Notes under the pieces: model-generated
Seen by the model: the letters and a program-made list of their open reading frames with translations, nothing else
Told to the model about the DNA's origin: nothing
Databases searched by the model: none
In this document: positions 35,179-43,860 of the stretch, piece after piece
How the letters are laid out: the number at the start of each line of letters is the position of its first letter
How positions within the stretch are numbered: the first letter of the stretch is position 1
Assembly (NCBI GenBank): GCA_049322355.1
Contig: JBMORG010000027.1
Location: 1-64,000, forward strand
DNA: 64,000 nt
Direction: 5' to 3'
Origin: 0-14-0-80-60-11 sp049322355
Lineage (GTDB): Bacteria; Desulfobacterota; Desulfobaccia; Desulfobaccales; 0-14-0-80-60-11
Made by a program: the position numbers and the translations under genes

Positions 35179-35766
35179 TTAAACTTTGTTTTTCATTTCT
35201 TTTAAATCCAGATATTTTTTCCAGGCATAAATAATCGATGATATAGCAATAAAAACAAAAATTATTAATAATATATGATACCATTGAGATATTTTTGAAG
35301 TAAGGTATTCTTTTGAAGTATAGTATTCATTGAGCCAAACAATTATTATACCACAAGTTGATAATGAAGATAATACCACATAGAGCATTACGATCTCACT
35401 AATTATAATCCCACCAGTCTTTGGATAAATATCAATATCATCAAGTTTATATCTTATTATTATTCTATTACGTGCCTCCTTGAGAATATGGATTCTATTA
35501 CGATATTCATAACCCAATGCAATTCCTATAAAAGCAACTGCAATAAAAAAGATCGAATATACAAAAGGTCTTATCCCAACCCAGGGAATTTTGATTGCTA
35601 TTTGCTCTTTACCAGCTAGGATAAGGACTTCTAGGAGTAAGCCCAAGAAAAAAACCTGTCCGGCGCGCCTCCTGTAAAAGGACAACTCCCTATCAATTGC
35701 TTGTAATACGTGTTCGATGTTTTCATCAAAGTTATTTCCAGTCGCTCTGCCTGTTCTTTCAGACAT
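35179..35766 (-). CDS. Low-GC four-helix membrane protein, unknown
   Basis: 195 residues, GGGAGGGG 8 nt before the ATG. A cytoplasmic N-terminus (NFDENIEHVLQAIDRELSFYRRR) is followed by two close membrane helices (VFFLGLLLEVLIL and PFVYSIFFIAVAFIGIAL), an amphipathic basic segment (YRNRIHILKEARNRIIIRYK), then two more helices (about 110-130 and 160-180). The base composition is very AT-rich, unlike every neighbour. It splits adaptor and pump of an RND operon, in the same direction. The layout resembles the 43861-44445 protein and, loosely, 2TM effector families such as SLATT, but no family is certain. Confidence 0.6.
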   Translation of the reverse strand: MSERTGRATGNNFDENIEHVLQAIDRELSFYRRRAGQVFFLGLLLEVLILAGKEQIAIKIPWVGIRPFVYSIFFIAVAFIGIALGYEYRNRIHILKEARNRIIIRYKLDDIDIYPKTGGIIISEIVMLYVVLSSLSTCGIIIVWLNEYYTSKEYLTSKISQWYHILLIIFVFIAISSIIYAWKKYLDLKEMKNKV

Positions 35767-35824
35767 ATTTTATGCCCCTCCCAAAAGATCTTTGGTAAGA
35801 TAGCCATGTCTCAATTAAAAGAAC

Positions 35825-36835
35825 TTATGGCAATGACAAGAAATCCCCCGGCTGCAACCCTGCCAAAACTTCCACCTCGTCCCCAACTTCCCACCCCAGC
35901 TTCACCTGCCGCATCTGGGCGGTGCGGTCCACCAGCACCTTGACCATGGTGAGCTGGCCCACGGTGTGCACCGCGGCTTTGGGGATGAGGATGCCCCGGC
36001 TCACCCCCAGGGGCAGCGCCAGCCGGGCAAACATTCCCGGCACCAGGGCCGGGTTTTGGATCATGGCAGTGCGCACCTTGAAGGTGCGGCTGGCCGGGGC
36101 GCTGATGGGATAGATTTCGGCGAGCGGAAGGTCAGCCGAAAAATTCGCGGCAGGTACGGAAACCCGGGCCACCTCCCCCCGCTTGACCTGTTCCCGGTAG
36201 TTATCGTTGACCTCGCCCTCGATCTGAAGCAAGTCCGGGTTATAGAGGGACACCAGGGTCTGGCCGGGCTGGGCCAGGTCCCCCACCGCCACCTGGCGCT
36301 CGGCCACCACTGCGGTTTCCGGGGCTTTAACCACTGTATATCCCTTCATCGTGGCGGCCTCAGCAACCATCGCCTGGGCCGTCTTGTAGCGGGCCTCCAC
36401 GGCCCCGAACTCCTGGGGGCTGGCCGCCCCTTCCTTGAGCAGGAACTGAAAGCGCTTATAGTCGGCCGCAGCCTGATTCAGTTGCGCCTGGGCCTGATTG
36501 AGCCGGGCCTGGAACTCCGCAGCAGACAGGCTCACCAGGGGGTCCCCCGCTTTAACCCGGGAGCCGGCTTCCACCCAGATTTTCGCCACCCGGCCGGGCA
36601 CCTGGGAAGACACTTGGGCCAGGCTTTTGGAGATCACGGCTCCTAAGACCTCCAGTTCCCGGGGGATTTCGGTTTCCTGGACGGTCAGAACCCGGCCCTG
36701 GGCTGGCGCGCCGGCAAGCGGCGCCAGACCGGGCGCGATCTTACCGAAGTGGAGCAGCCCCGCCAACCAGGCCATGACCACCACGGCCACCACCACCAAG
36801 GCGCTTAGTCCGATGATTTTCTTCTTGTTCGCCAT
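35825..36835 (-). CDS. RND periplasmic adaptor, second system
   Basis: 336 residues. One N-terminal membrane anchor (about 8-28) without lipobox. The lipoyl domain halves are PGRVAKIWVEAGSRVKAGDPLVSL (key G.V..I.V..G..VKAGD.L) and KGYTVVKAPETAVVAERQVAVGD. A short helical hairpin (about 105-165) lies between them, and a beta-barrel follows. It lies 203 bp after the TolC gene, with a palindromic repeat between them, and upstream of the pump. Confidence 0.88.
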   Translation of the reverse strand: MANKKKIIGLSALVVVAVVVMAWLAGLLHFGKIAPGLAPLAGAPAQGRVLTVQETEIPRELEVLGAVISKSLAQVSSQVPGRVAKIWVEAGSRVKAGDPLVSLSAAEFQARLNQAQAQLNQAAADYKRFQFLLKEGAASPQEFGAVEARYKTAQAMVAEAATMKGYTVVKAPETAVVAERQVAVGDLAQPGQTLVSLYNPDLLQIEGEVNDNYREQVKRGEVARVSVPAANFSADLPLAEIYPISAPASRTFKVRTAMIQNPALVPGMFARLALPLGVSRGILIPKAAVHTVGQLTMVKVLVDRTAQMRQVKLGWEVGDEVEVLAGLQPGDFLSLP

Positions 36836-36903
36836 TTTTCCCTTTGAAAAGGGGAAAAGTGCTTCTTCCCGTTAATACACTTATTAAATCCAAGACCTTA
36901 AAA

Positions 36904-36995
36904 TCCCCCTCCCCTGGTGGGAGGGGGTTAGGGGGAGGGGGCATAATGCTCCCCCTTTCACCCCCGCCCTAACCCTCCCCCATCAAGGGGAAGGG
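36904..36995. repeat. G/C-rich palindromic repeat
   Basis: The run CCCTCCCCTGGTGGGAGGGG, then GTTAGGGGGAGGGGG, is mirrored by CCCCGCCCTAACCCTCCCCC and ATCAAGGGGAAGGG. Parts of the same pattern occur at 1-35 and 63740-63772. It lies between the TolC and adaptor genes of the operon. Confidence 0.6.
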
Positions 36996-37038
36996 AAAAT
37001 GTGAAGTCGCTAAGGCAATGACTGCCGTCTTCCCCTTA

Positions 37039-38406
37039 TCACTTATGCTCGCTCTTCCCACCTTCTGCCACGGGCCCGGAAATAGTCCCCAGGGCCAGTT
37101 CCAGCCCCGACTGGGCCAGGTAGGTGTCGAACAGGGCCGCCACCCGGCTCAATTCCGCGTTTTTCAGCGCGTCTTCGCCGTTGAGCAGGTCCACCAGGAT
37201 GGTGAGGCCGGACTGATAGCGCAGGCGGATCATGCGCAGCCCTTCTTTAGCCTGCGTTACCGCAGTCCGGGCCACCTTCAGGCGCTCATGGGCTGTCTGC
37301 AAATTCTGAATAGCTTCGGTCACCTGGTGCCGTACCCGGTCTTCCAGGTCCCGCTTCAGATCCCGGGCCTGGGACTCTTTGGCCCGGGTCTCCCTCACCT
37401 TGGCCAAATCGGCCAGGCCGTTGAACAGATTGAAGTTAAGCAGGGCCATGACGGTATAGCTGTCGGCGCCACCGCCGAAGAGACGCCGCTGGTCCACGTC
37501 GTATTCCGCCACCACGTGCAGCCGGGGCAGATAATTGAGACGGGCCTTGCTATACTCCTGCTGGGCCACCCGGGCCGCCAGTTCCAACTGTTTGAGGTCA
37601 GGGCGTTTTTCCTGGGCAGTTTGCTTAAGATCATCCAGCTTGGCCGGCAACGGGGCCGGCTCCGTGGGAGCGGGAGCCAGGGGCCGCTCTCCCGACTCCG
37701 GCACGCCCAGCACCGTGCTCAGGGCGCTCCGGGCGACCTTCACCTGGCTGGCCGCGGTCATTTCCTCCTGGGTGAGTTTGGCCAGGTGAACTTCAGCGGA
37801 CAGAACATCGGAGTGCACCACCGTGCCGGCTTTAAAGCGGGTTTGGGCGATTTGCAGATTGGATGCGGCGGTCTGCTTCGCTTGCTGCACCACTGCCAGA
37901 TTCGCCTGGGCCAACTGCAACCCGAAATAGGCCCGGGTCACCTGGAACAACAACTGCTGCCGTGCACTCAGGATATAGGCTGCGGCCATCTCCCGGCTCA
38001 AACGGGCCTGCCTATAGCCCAGGACAGCCTGCCCCGCCTGGAACAGAGGCTGGTTCATCACCAGGCCGGTGCGAAAATTGCCGTAAGCATTGGGATTGTT
38101 AAGGTTATTGAGAAGGAAGTCCTGCTCAGTAAAGACCCGCTGGTTCAATTTGCTCATGAAGACCTGAGTGGGGTTGTCAGAGAAATTGTAGGTCTCGCTG
38201 AAATTGACCGTGGGCAAGAAACGGGCCCGGGCTTTGGCCAGGTCCGCTTCCGCAGTTTCCATGGTCAGCCCCGCGGCCTTAAGCGCCGGGTTGTGCTGCA
38301 AGGCCAGGAGCATGGCCTCTCCCAGGGTAAGGGGCGGGGCGGCGGCCAGGGTAGACCCTACCCAGCCGATGAAACCCAACAACAGGATAAGCGATCGCAG
38401 CCCCAT
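37039..38406 (-). CDS. TolC-family outer membrane protein
   Basis: 455 residues from ATG 38406, which has GGGGAG 4 nt upstream. The signal peptide runs to about residue 25 (STLAAAPP). Two OEP repeats: LTLGEAMLLALQHNPALKAA and RPDLKQLELAARVAQQEYSKAR (key: LTL.EA...AL..NP and RPDL). It forms the outer membrane duct for the second RND system. No lipobox, unlike the channel at 9389. It is first in its operon. Confidence 0.88.
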   Translation of the reverse strand: MGLRSLILLLGFIGWVGSTLAAAPPLTLGEAMLLALQHNPALKAAGLTMETAEADLAKARARFLPTVNFSETYNFSDNPTQVFMSKLNQRVFTEQDFLLNNLNNPNAYGNFRTGLVMNQPLFQAGQAVLGYRQARLSREMAAAYILSARQQLLFQVTRAYFGLQLAQANLAVVQQAKQTAASNLQIAQTRFKAGTVVHSDVLSAEVHLAKLTQEEMTAASQVKVARSALSTVLGVPESGERPLAPAPTEPAPLPAKLDDLKQTAQEKRPDLKQLELAARVAQQEYSKARLNYLPRLHVVAEYDVDQRRLFGGGADSYTVMALLNFNLFNGLADLAKVRETRAKESQARDLKRDLEDRVRHQVTEAIQNLQTAHERLKVARTAVTQAKEGLRMIRLRYQSGLTILVDLLNGEDALKNAELSRVAALFDTYLAQSGLELALGTISGPVAEGGKSEHK

Positions 38407-38671
38407 AAGGCTCCCCACCCACATTTGCAAACTATTATAATCGCCCTCCCCCCCACTGACAAGTTTCATCACCTTGAAAAGAAAATAAGTGCAAAATTTC
38501 CCTCTTCGAAGAAATCTCTCAAAAAGATCAAAAAGAGATGCTTCGCAGGCTCATCAAGCCAAAAGGATAGGGCTGGGGGCTACCCACCGATTCTTCAGAA
38601 CAACCCGTTTACGGACTTAGGGGGATTTATCCAAAAATCAGCGGCGGGAAATAATTATTTGGTTAACTATA
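38407..38671. other. Intergenic region before the TolC operon
   Basis: There is no gene, only a C-rich stretch at 38440-38460 and AT-rich sequence near 38480-38530 and 38645-38670. The TolC operon promoter is expected here, but no clear -35/-10 pair was found. Confidence 0.35.
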
Positions 38672-38843
38672 TATAGCGATTGCCGAAAAATGCTGCTGGT
38701 TATCCGGTTAGATTTGTCATTCTGAGCGCCGCGAAGAATCTCACTTTTTCGAGATTCTTCAGTCGCTTTGCCCCCTCAGGATGACAATCATAGGTGGCTC
38801 CTGAGGCTCCCGAATAGGAAAAAACGTTTTGGCTTTTGTTATA
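38672..38843 (+). repeat. Complete 172-bp MITE-like element
   Basis: It starts TATAGCGATTGCCGAAAA and ends TTTTGGCTTTTGTTATA, collinear with the copy at 30130 including the GCTGGTTATCCGGTTAG and TGTCATTCTGAGCGCCGCG core. Differences are few, suggesting fairly recent spread. Confidence 0.8.
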
Positions 38844-38938
38844 AATGCCATTTGCCGACGCCATCCTATCATGTCATTAGGCTGGCCGAACCAGTCAAAT
38901 CCAGCGGAACCAAACCTTCACCTGAGTCCAGTGCTTTA

Positions 38939-39868
38939 TTATAGCCGTAGAAACCCCGCGGGTGTGCGGCGGACCAGGCCTTGCCGGAGCAAACGGTCCA
39001 GGTGCTTGGTCAGCATCTGGCCCTCGATATGGTCATAAACGAACAGGGGTTCTTTGGCCTTGCCATAAATCAGATGCCGGGCCACCAGTTGATCCAGAGA
39101 TTGAGGGCTGCTGAGGGCTTCCAGCAGCCGGGCATCCCGCTCGCTCACTTTGCGGCGAAATGCGGCCAGCCCCACCTGAAACTCCTCAGGGGTGAACAGA
39201 CCCTGTTCATGAGCCGTAACATAGGTTTGGGCCCTGAAGTGCTTTAGGGCGCTCATGGTAGATTCATAGGCCTCCAGGTCGGAGGCGGCGTCGCCGTACC
39301 ACGGACCGAAGGGTGTCAGGTCCACATCCGCCAGGAACAGGAGCTGTTGCCTGGGAAAGTGGAAGCAGCTGTGTCCCGGCGTATGTCCTGGTGCCGGAAT
39401 GATCTCCAGGATGACCTCCCCCAATTGGAACAGTTGGCCGGGCAGATAAGGGGTGAAATTAACCGGAGGGCGGAAATGAAAATCCTGGATAAGGATGCGG
39501 CGCCAGTAGTCCTGGAATTTGAGGTCGGCTATGCCCATGAACCGGAAGATGGCTGAAATCGAAGTGAAGGCTTCCGCTTCCAATACCGGGCCATAGAAGC
39601 GGGCCGCGGGGAAAAATTGGTTGTACTTCTGATGATCTTCGTGAAAGTGACTGAGAAAAACCCCGGTCACCTGCCGGGTTCGCGCCAGCTCCTGTAAAAA
39701 GGCTTTATCGGATGCAGGGTCTATCACCCAGGTTTCAGCCCCCTGCTCCACCACCAGGGAATGGCAGTAGGGGTAGCGGCCTCCCTTGCGTCCAGGGATA
39801 AAGGTTATGGGGCCGAAGCAGACAGGCTCCCCCGGGGCGGGACGAAAGTGGGGCAACGGCAGGTTCAT
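38939..39868 (-). CDS. Metallo-beta-lactamase-fold hydrolase
   Basis: 309 residues from ATG 39868; the open frame continues upstream into the CBS gene but without family features. The zinc motif is SHFHEDH (HxHxDH), with a further His in PAPGHTPGHSCF and an Asp in LADVDLTPFG. The C-terminal 90 residues resemble the winged-helix tail found in LACTB2-like hydrolases. The substrate is unknown (glyoxalase II-like thioester or RNA). It starts 28 bp after the CBS-ACT gene, same operon. Confidence 0.82.
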   Translation of the reverse strand: MNLPLPHFRPAPGEPVCFGPITFIPGRKGGRYPYCHSLVVEQGAETWVIDPASDKAFLQELARTRQVTGVFLSHFHEDHQKYNQFFPAARFYGPVLEAEAFTSISAIFRFMGIADLKFQDYWRRILIQDFHFRPPVNFTPYLPGQLFQLGEVILEIIPAPGHTPGHSCFHFPRQQLLFLADVDLTPFGPWYGDAASDLEAYESTMSALKHFRAQTYVTAHEQGLFTPEEFQVGLAAFRRKVSERDARLLEALSSPQSLDQLVARHLIYGKAKEPLFVYDHIEGQMLTKHLDRLLRQGLVRRTPAGFLRL

Positions 39869-39896
39869 CGGATTGAGATTAGGGGGCGGCGCTGGA

Positions 39897-40553
39897 CTAG
39901 CCTTCCTGGACGACGTACAGCACCTCAAAGCGGGAGGCCAATTCCTTTTTGGCCGCATCCACCTCCTCCGGGGATAGGTTTTTGACCCGGATGAAAACAT
40001 CCCGAAAACCTTCTTGGGAGGTGGCATAGGAAGAGAGCAAGCTAACGAACCGGGCGCCCCGGGACCTCAGGAGGTCCACCACTTCCTTGATAAGCCCGGG
40101 GCGGTCGGGCAGGCGCAGGGCGAATTGCACACCGCCCTGGAGAACGCCGGTAATATGCATGAAGGCTCGGAAAACATCGGACTGGGTGATGATCCCCACC
40201 ACCTTGCCGCCGTCATCCAATACCGGCAGGCCTGAAATCGTGTGCTCCAGCATGATCTGGGCCGCATGTTCCACCGTATCACCCTGGGAGACGCTGATGG
40301 GATTATGGCTCATGATCTCCTTGACCTGGAGTTCGGCCAAAAGGTAATAGAGCTCGTGGACATCCAGGGTGGTGGCTTTGGAAGGCGCCGCCTCCTTCAG
40401 GTCCCGGTCGGTCACCATGCCCACCAGCTTTCCTGCGGATACCACGGGCAACCGCCGGAAATGACGCTCCTTCATGATATGAATTGCTTTAATCATTGAG
40501 GTGTCTTCCGATATGGTGACGGGATCTTTGGTCATCCAATCCTTGATCAGCAT
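39897..40553 (-). CDS. CBS-pair protein with C-terminal ACT domain (AcuB type)
   Basis: 218 residues from ATG 40553, with GGAGA 7 nt upstream. Two CBS domains (about 5-55 and 76-130: MTKDPVTI.., MSHNPISV..) are followed by an ACT domain (about 140-215, FALRLPDRPGLIKEVVDLL). This architecture is that of AcuB-like acetoin-utilisation proteins, which bind adenine nucleotides and amino acids as regulators. The target is unknown. It sits between the MBL hydrolase and plsY. Confidence 0.85.
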   Translation of the reverse strand: MLIKDWMTKDPVTISEDTSMIKAIHIMKERHFRRLPVVSAGKLVGMVTDRDLKEAAPSKATTLDVHELYYLLAELQVKEIMSHNPISVSQGDTVEHAAQIMLEHTISGLPVLDDGGKVVGIITQSDVFRAFMHITGVLQGGVQFALRLPDRPGLIKEVVDLLRSRGARFVSLLSSYATSQEGFRDVFIRVKNLSPEEVDAAKKELASRFEVLYVVQEG

Positions 40554-40618
40554 GGTCATTCTCCATCAAGTGAATTAGGGTCGGGCCAGGGCGTCACTTT
40601 TAGTTAAGGGACTCCTGT

Positions 40619-41215
40619 TTAAATGCGGGGTTCTTCTCCCTTAAAGAACCTTTCCAGGTTTTCCCGGTGACAGACCAGAATAAAGCCCGAAAGGGCCCCG
40701 GCCAGCAGCAGGTAAGTTTTGGAATCGCTGAAAAGTCCCACCGCCACCGGCAGCAGCCAGGCGCAAATCAAAGCGCTCACCGAAAAGATCCGGGTCTGGG
40801 ACAGGGCCAGAATATACACCAATACCAGGTTGAGCCCGGCCCAGGGGACCAGCACCGCCACGACCCCGAAGGTGGTAGCCACGGCCTTGCCGCCCTTGAA
40901 ACCCAGGTAGAGGGGAAAGACGTGGCCCAAGACCGCGGCACCGGCCACCAGGGACATGGCCGTATCCTGCCAGGCTCCCATTGCTGGCAGAGTCAGCCGG
41001 GCCAGGACTACTGCCAGGGCCCCTTTGGCCACGTCTCCCAACAGAGTGAGGGCTCCGGCTTTGCGCCCAAGCAGGCGGTAGACATTGGCGGCCCCTAAAT
41101 TGCCGCTGCCCTGGCCCCGGGGGTCCGGACCCCCCAGGAATCTTGCCACCAACAGGCCGGAGGGAATGGACCCCAATAGATAAGCCAAACCAATTAACGC
41201 CAAAAGCTGATACAT
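40619..41215 (-). CDS. plsY: Acyl-phosphate:glycerol-3-phosphate acyltransferase
   Basis: 198 residues from ATG 41215, with GAAGG 6 nt upstream. Conserved PlsY motifs: LLGSIPSGLLVA, GSGNLGAANVYRLLG and FKGGKAVATTFG. About five membrane helices. It makes lysophosphatidic acid from acyl-phosphate, the first step of phospholipid synthesis. The start lies 13 bp after the rubrerythrin stop, so the two genes are co-transcribed. Confidence 0.93.
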   Translation of the reverse strand: MYQLLALIGLAYLLGSIPSGLLVARFLGGPDPRGQGSGNLGAANVYRLLGRKAGALTLLGDVAKGALAVVLARLTLPAMGAWQDTAMSLVAGAAVLGHVFPLYLGFKGGKAVATTFGVVAVLVPWAGLNLVLVYILALSQTRIFSVSALICAWLLPVAVGLFSDSKTYLLLAGALSGFILVCHRENLERFFKGEEPRI

Positions 41216-41227
41216 CAATTACCTTCT

Positions 41228-41800
41228 TTAGCGATAATTTTCAGCCAGTTCCTCGTAGTAGGACCGGGGGTGCTTGCAGGAGGGGCAGAGCTCCGGGGCT
41301 TCCTTGCCCTTGACGAGATAGCCGCAGTTCCGGCAGTGCCAGGTGACCGATTCATTGCGCTTAAACATGGTGCCGTTTTTGACATGTTCCACCAGGGCGC
41401 GATACCGGGATTCGTGGAAATTCTCCACCTTGGCGATCTCCCGGAAAGAGTTGGCGATCTCTTTGAAGCCCTCTTTCTCGGCCTCTTCCGCAAAATTCTG
41501 ATACAAGGTGGTCCATTCGTAATTCTCACCTTCGGCCGCGGCCAGCAAGTTGCTCAGAGTGTCCCCCAGGTGAAAGGGATAGCCCGCCACGATCTCCGCC
41601 GTGCCCTCCCCCAGATGCTTAAAGAAGACCTTGGCGTGCTCTTTCTCGTTTTCCGCAGTCTCCAGAAAAATCGCGGCTATATACTCATACCCCGCCTTCT
41701 TGGCTTCGCTGGCATAATAATTATAGCGGTTCCGGGCTTGGGACTCCCCGGCAAAGGCGATGAGCAGGTTTTTTTCGGTTTGGGAACCCTTCAACTCCAT
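41228..41800 (-). CDS. Rubrerythrin
   Basis: 190 residues, AAAGGAGG before ATG 41800. The di-iron ferritin-like domain shows AFAGESQARNRY, ETAENEKEHAKVF, and a second pair around NSFREIAKVENFHE. A C-terminal rubredoxin domain carries CRNCGY...CPSCKHP. It reduces H2O2 in anaerobes with electrons from rubredoxin or NADH. A weak PerR-like sequence (TTATATTAATAG, 41842-41855 region) lies upstream. Downstream is plsY. Confidence 0.94.
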   Translation of the reverse strand: MELKGSQTEKNLLIAFAGESQARNRYNYYASEAKKAGYEYIAAIFLETAENEKEHAKVFFKHLGEGTAEIVAGYPFHLGDTLSNLLAAAEGENYEWTTLYQNFAEEAEKEGFKEIANSFREIAKVENFHESRYRALVEHVKNGTMFKRNESVTWHCRNCGYLVKGKEAPELCPSCKHPRSYYEELAENYR

Positions 41801-41881
41801 AGATCATTCCTCCTTTTAAAAAGTTTGAGCCCGACACTGAATCGTTATATTAATAGCCATCAATGGATAACATGCAAATGA

Positions 41882-41916
41882 AAAACCTTGCAATATTAAC
41901 TGGGGGGCAAGGTTTT
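41882..41916 (-). terminator. Terminator after the MoeA-PBP gene
   Basis: On the minus strand AAAACCTTGC (41916-41907) pairs perfectly with GCAAGGTTTT (41891-41882) around a 15-nt loop, followed by TCATTTGC. It begins 10 nt after the stop at 41926. Confidence 0.5.
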
Positions 41917-41925
41917 CCGCAGCCG

Positions 41926-43848
41926 TTATTGTTCCCAGAGAACCGTGCCGCAATCCTTCAAATCATAGCCTCCCAGGGCCGCCGCGGCCTCCTGGAATTC
42001 CCGGGAGCGGACCACCGCCAGCAGGGTCTGAAAGCGAGGATCGGCAAAAGTGCTCTCCGGCACCACCAAGTCGTAGCGTTCGGGCAACAGCGGGATAAAA
42101 TCCAGCCCCAGGGCCCGGGCTGCGGCCAAAATCCCCAGGCCCACGTCGGCGGTGCCGGAAAAGACATTAACCGCCACGGCCATGTGGGTGTATTCCTCCC
42201 GGTCGTAGCCCTGAACCTGATCCGCATTAAGTCCGTTTTCTTTTAGGAGGTAATCCAACAACAATCGGGTGCCGGCCCCCCGCTGGCGGTTGATGAACCG
42301 CACCGCAGGACGGGTCAGATCCTTGATCGTCCTGATATTATTGGGATTACCAGGGGCCACCATCAGCCCTTGCTCCCGCCAGGCCAGGTTGATGAGTTTC
42401 AGGGGCACCCCCGCCAAGTAACGCTTGATGAAGGGCACGTTGTAGGTGTTGGTTTCGGGGTCCAACATGTGGCTGCCTCCCAGGTGAGCCCGTCCCTGGC
42501 GCAGGGCCATCAGCCCCCCTAAACTGCCCACGTGCCCGGAGGACAGGCGCAGGCGGTGGTCCCGACGGTGCAAGAGGTTAGCCAGGAGGTCGATGGTGTT
42601 GTCATGACTGCCCAGCACCACCAGAGTGCCTTCGATGTCTTCCGGCCTCACCAGCAACTCCGCGTTCACCGGCCGGTCCTCTTCCAAACCTTCACTCAAA
42701 GCCGGCACCACAAGCATACCATCGGCCCGGACCAACGAAGTAATGGTCCCGGCGCCCCGGGGCAGCGGGGTGGCGATGACCTTGTCGCCTACCCGTCCCA
42801 GGGTTACCCGGATGAATTCGGTGAGGCCCGGCTTGGAAGGCAGGTTCTGCGCCGGGTAGACTTCCATGGTGGGCCGCTTGGTCAAGTGCCGGCCCGCCAG
42901 CCCGGCAATGAGGGGCGCAGCGAACTGCTCGAAGGATAACACCGCAGACACAGGATAGCCAGGGTTGCCGATGACCGGCTTGCCCGCCACCATGCCAAGC
43001 ACTGTGGGTTTACCCGGCATCATGGAAACGCCGTGGACCAGCACTTCTCCCAGGGCGGCAATGGCCTGGTAAGTGTAATCCTCGGTGCCTGCTGAGGATC
43101 CGGCATTGATCAGGACGATATCAGCATCTTTCAGGGCCTCTTCGAGTGCCAGGATCAGAGCCGCCGGATCGTCGGAAACTATGGGCCTAACTTCCGCCAT
43201 TCCGCCAGCCTCGGCCACCAGCCCAGCAAGGATAACGGAGTTGAACTCGGGAAGCCTTCCAATAGGCAGGTCCCGGTCCAGGTCGGTTACCGGCACCAAT
43301 TCGGTACCCGTGGGGATAATGGCAACTTTTGGGCGGCGGCGTACCGCGATCCGGGTGACCCCTGCGGCCAGCAAGGCCCCCTGAGCCCAGGGCACGATTT
43401 CCACCCCTTCCGGCAACACCATTTCACCCACCACCAGGTCCTCGCCCACCCGGCGCACGTGCTGCCAAGGAAAAGTGGGGGCCTCCACCGTGATGGGGTC
43501 GGCCTCGGGATCCGGGACCTGCTCCACCATGATCACCGCATCGGTTCCCGGCGGCATGAGATGGCCGGTGTTGATGGGAAAGGCCTGCTGGCCCACGGAT
43601 AGCCACTTGGGATAATCAGGGGTGGCGCCGAAGGTTGCGGCTGCGGCCACGGCAAAACCGTCCATGGCCGCCTGGTGGGCCGCGGGCGAGGAGCGCTTGG
43701 CTATCACCGGCCCCGCGGTCACCCGGCCCCGAGCCTCCGCCACGGGAATTTCTTCGGCCCGGGCCAGGGCCTCCAGGTCAAACCGGGAGAACCAGACCTC
43801 CCGGGCCTCCTCCAAGGATTTCATGCTAAGATAGATGCGGCGTTTCAT
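41926..43848 (-). CDS. moeA: MoeA fused to a periplasmic-binding-protein-like domain
   Basis: 640 residues. The N-terminal 400 or so are MoeA, the molybdenum insertase (AAHQAAMDGFAV, VLINAGSSAGTEDYT, MMPGKPTVLG with GNPGYPVSA). The C-terminal 220 are a substrate-binding-like domain (SSGHVGSLGGLMALRQGRAHLGG, RFINRQRGAGTRLLLDYLL; key S.GS..GL..L..G.A...G and R..GAGTR) of the PBP-like family that also follows ModE/LysR-like regulators. The domain may sense molybdate or tungstate. The fusion is known in archaea and deltaproteobacteria. AAGGAA precedes the ATG. It lies 12 bp after the low-GC membrane gene. Confidence 0.88.
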   Translation of the reverse strand: MKRRIYLSMKSLEEAREVWFSRFDLEALARAEEIPVAEARGRVTAGPVIAKRSSPAAHQAAMDGFAVAAAATFGATPDYPKWLSVGQQAFPINTGHLMPPGTDAVIMVEQVPDPEADPITVEAPTFPWQHVRRVGEDLVVGEMVLPEGVEIVPWAQGALLAAGVTRIAVRRRPKVAIIPTGTELVPVTDLDRDLPIGRLPEFNSVILAGLVAEAGGMAEVRPIVSDDPAALILALEEALKDADIVLINAGSSAGTEDYTYQAIAALGEVLVHGVSMMPGKPTVLGMVAGKPVIGNPGYPVSAVLSFEQFAAPLIAGLAGRHLTKRPTMEVYPAQNLPSKPGLTEFIRVTLGRVGDKVIATPLPRGAGTITSLVRADGMLVVPALSEGLEEDRPVNAELLVRPEDIEGTLVVLGSHDNTIDLLANLLHRRDHRLRLSSGHVGSLGGLMALRQGRAHLGGSHMLDPETNTYNVPFIKRYLAGVPLKLINLAWREQGLMVAPGNPNNIRTIKDLTRPAVRFINRQRGAGTRLLLDYLLKENGLNADQVQGYDREEYTHMAVAVNVFSGTADVGLGILAAARALGLDFIPLLPERYDLVVPESTFADPRFQTLLAVVRSREFQEAAAALGGYDLKDCGTVLWEQ

Positions 43849-43860
43849 AAGCGTTCCTTA

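Noticed and set aside
37018..38676. Plus-strand open frame opposite the TolC gene
   Set aside because: It is a shadow of the GC-rich TolC gene; the translation has Gln/His/Gly bias and no recognisable domain.
23842..38843. CRISPR array
   Set aside because: The repeats are long, have inverted ends and lie kilobases apart; there is no regular spacing and no cas gene.
43849..43860. Moco or tungsten-cofactor riboswitch before moeA
   Set aside because: Only 12 nt separate moeA from the upstream gene, too short for a riboswitch.
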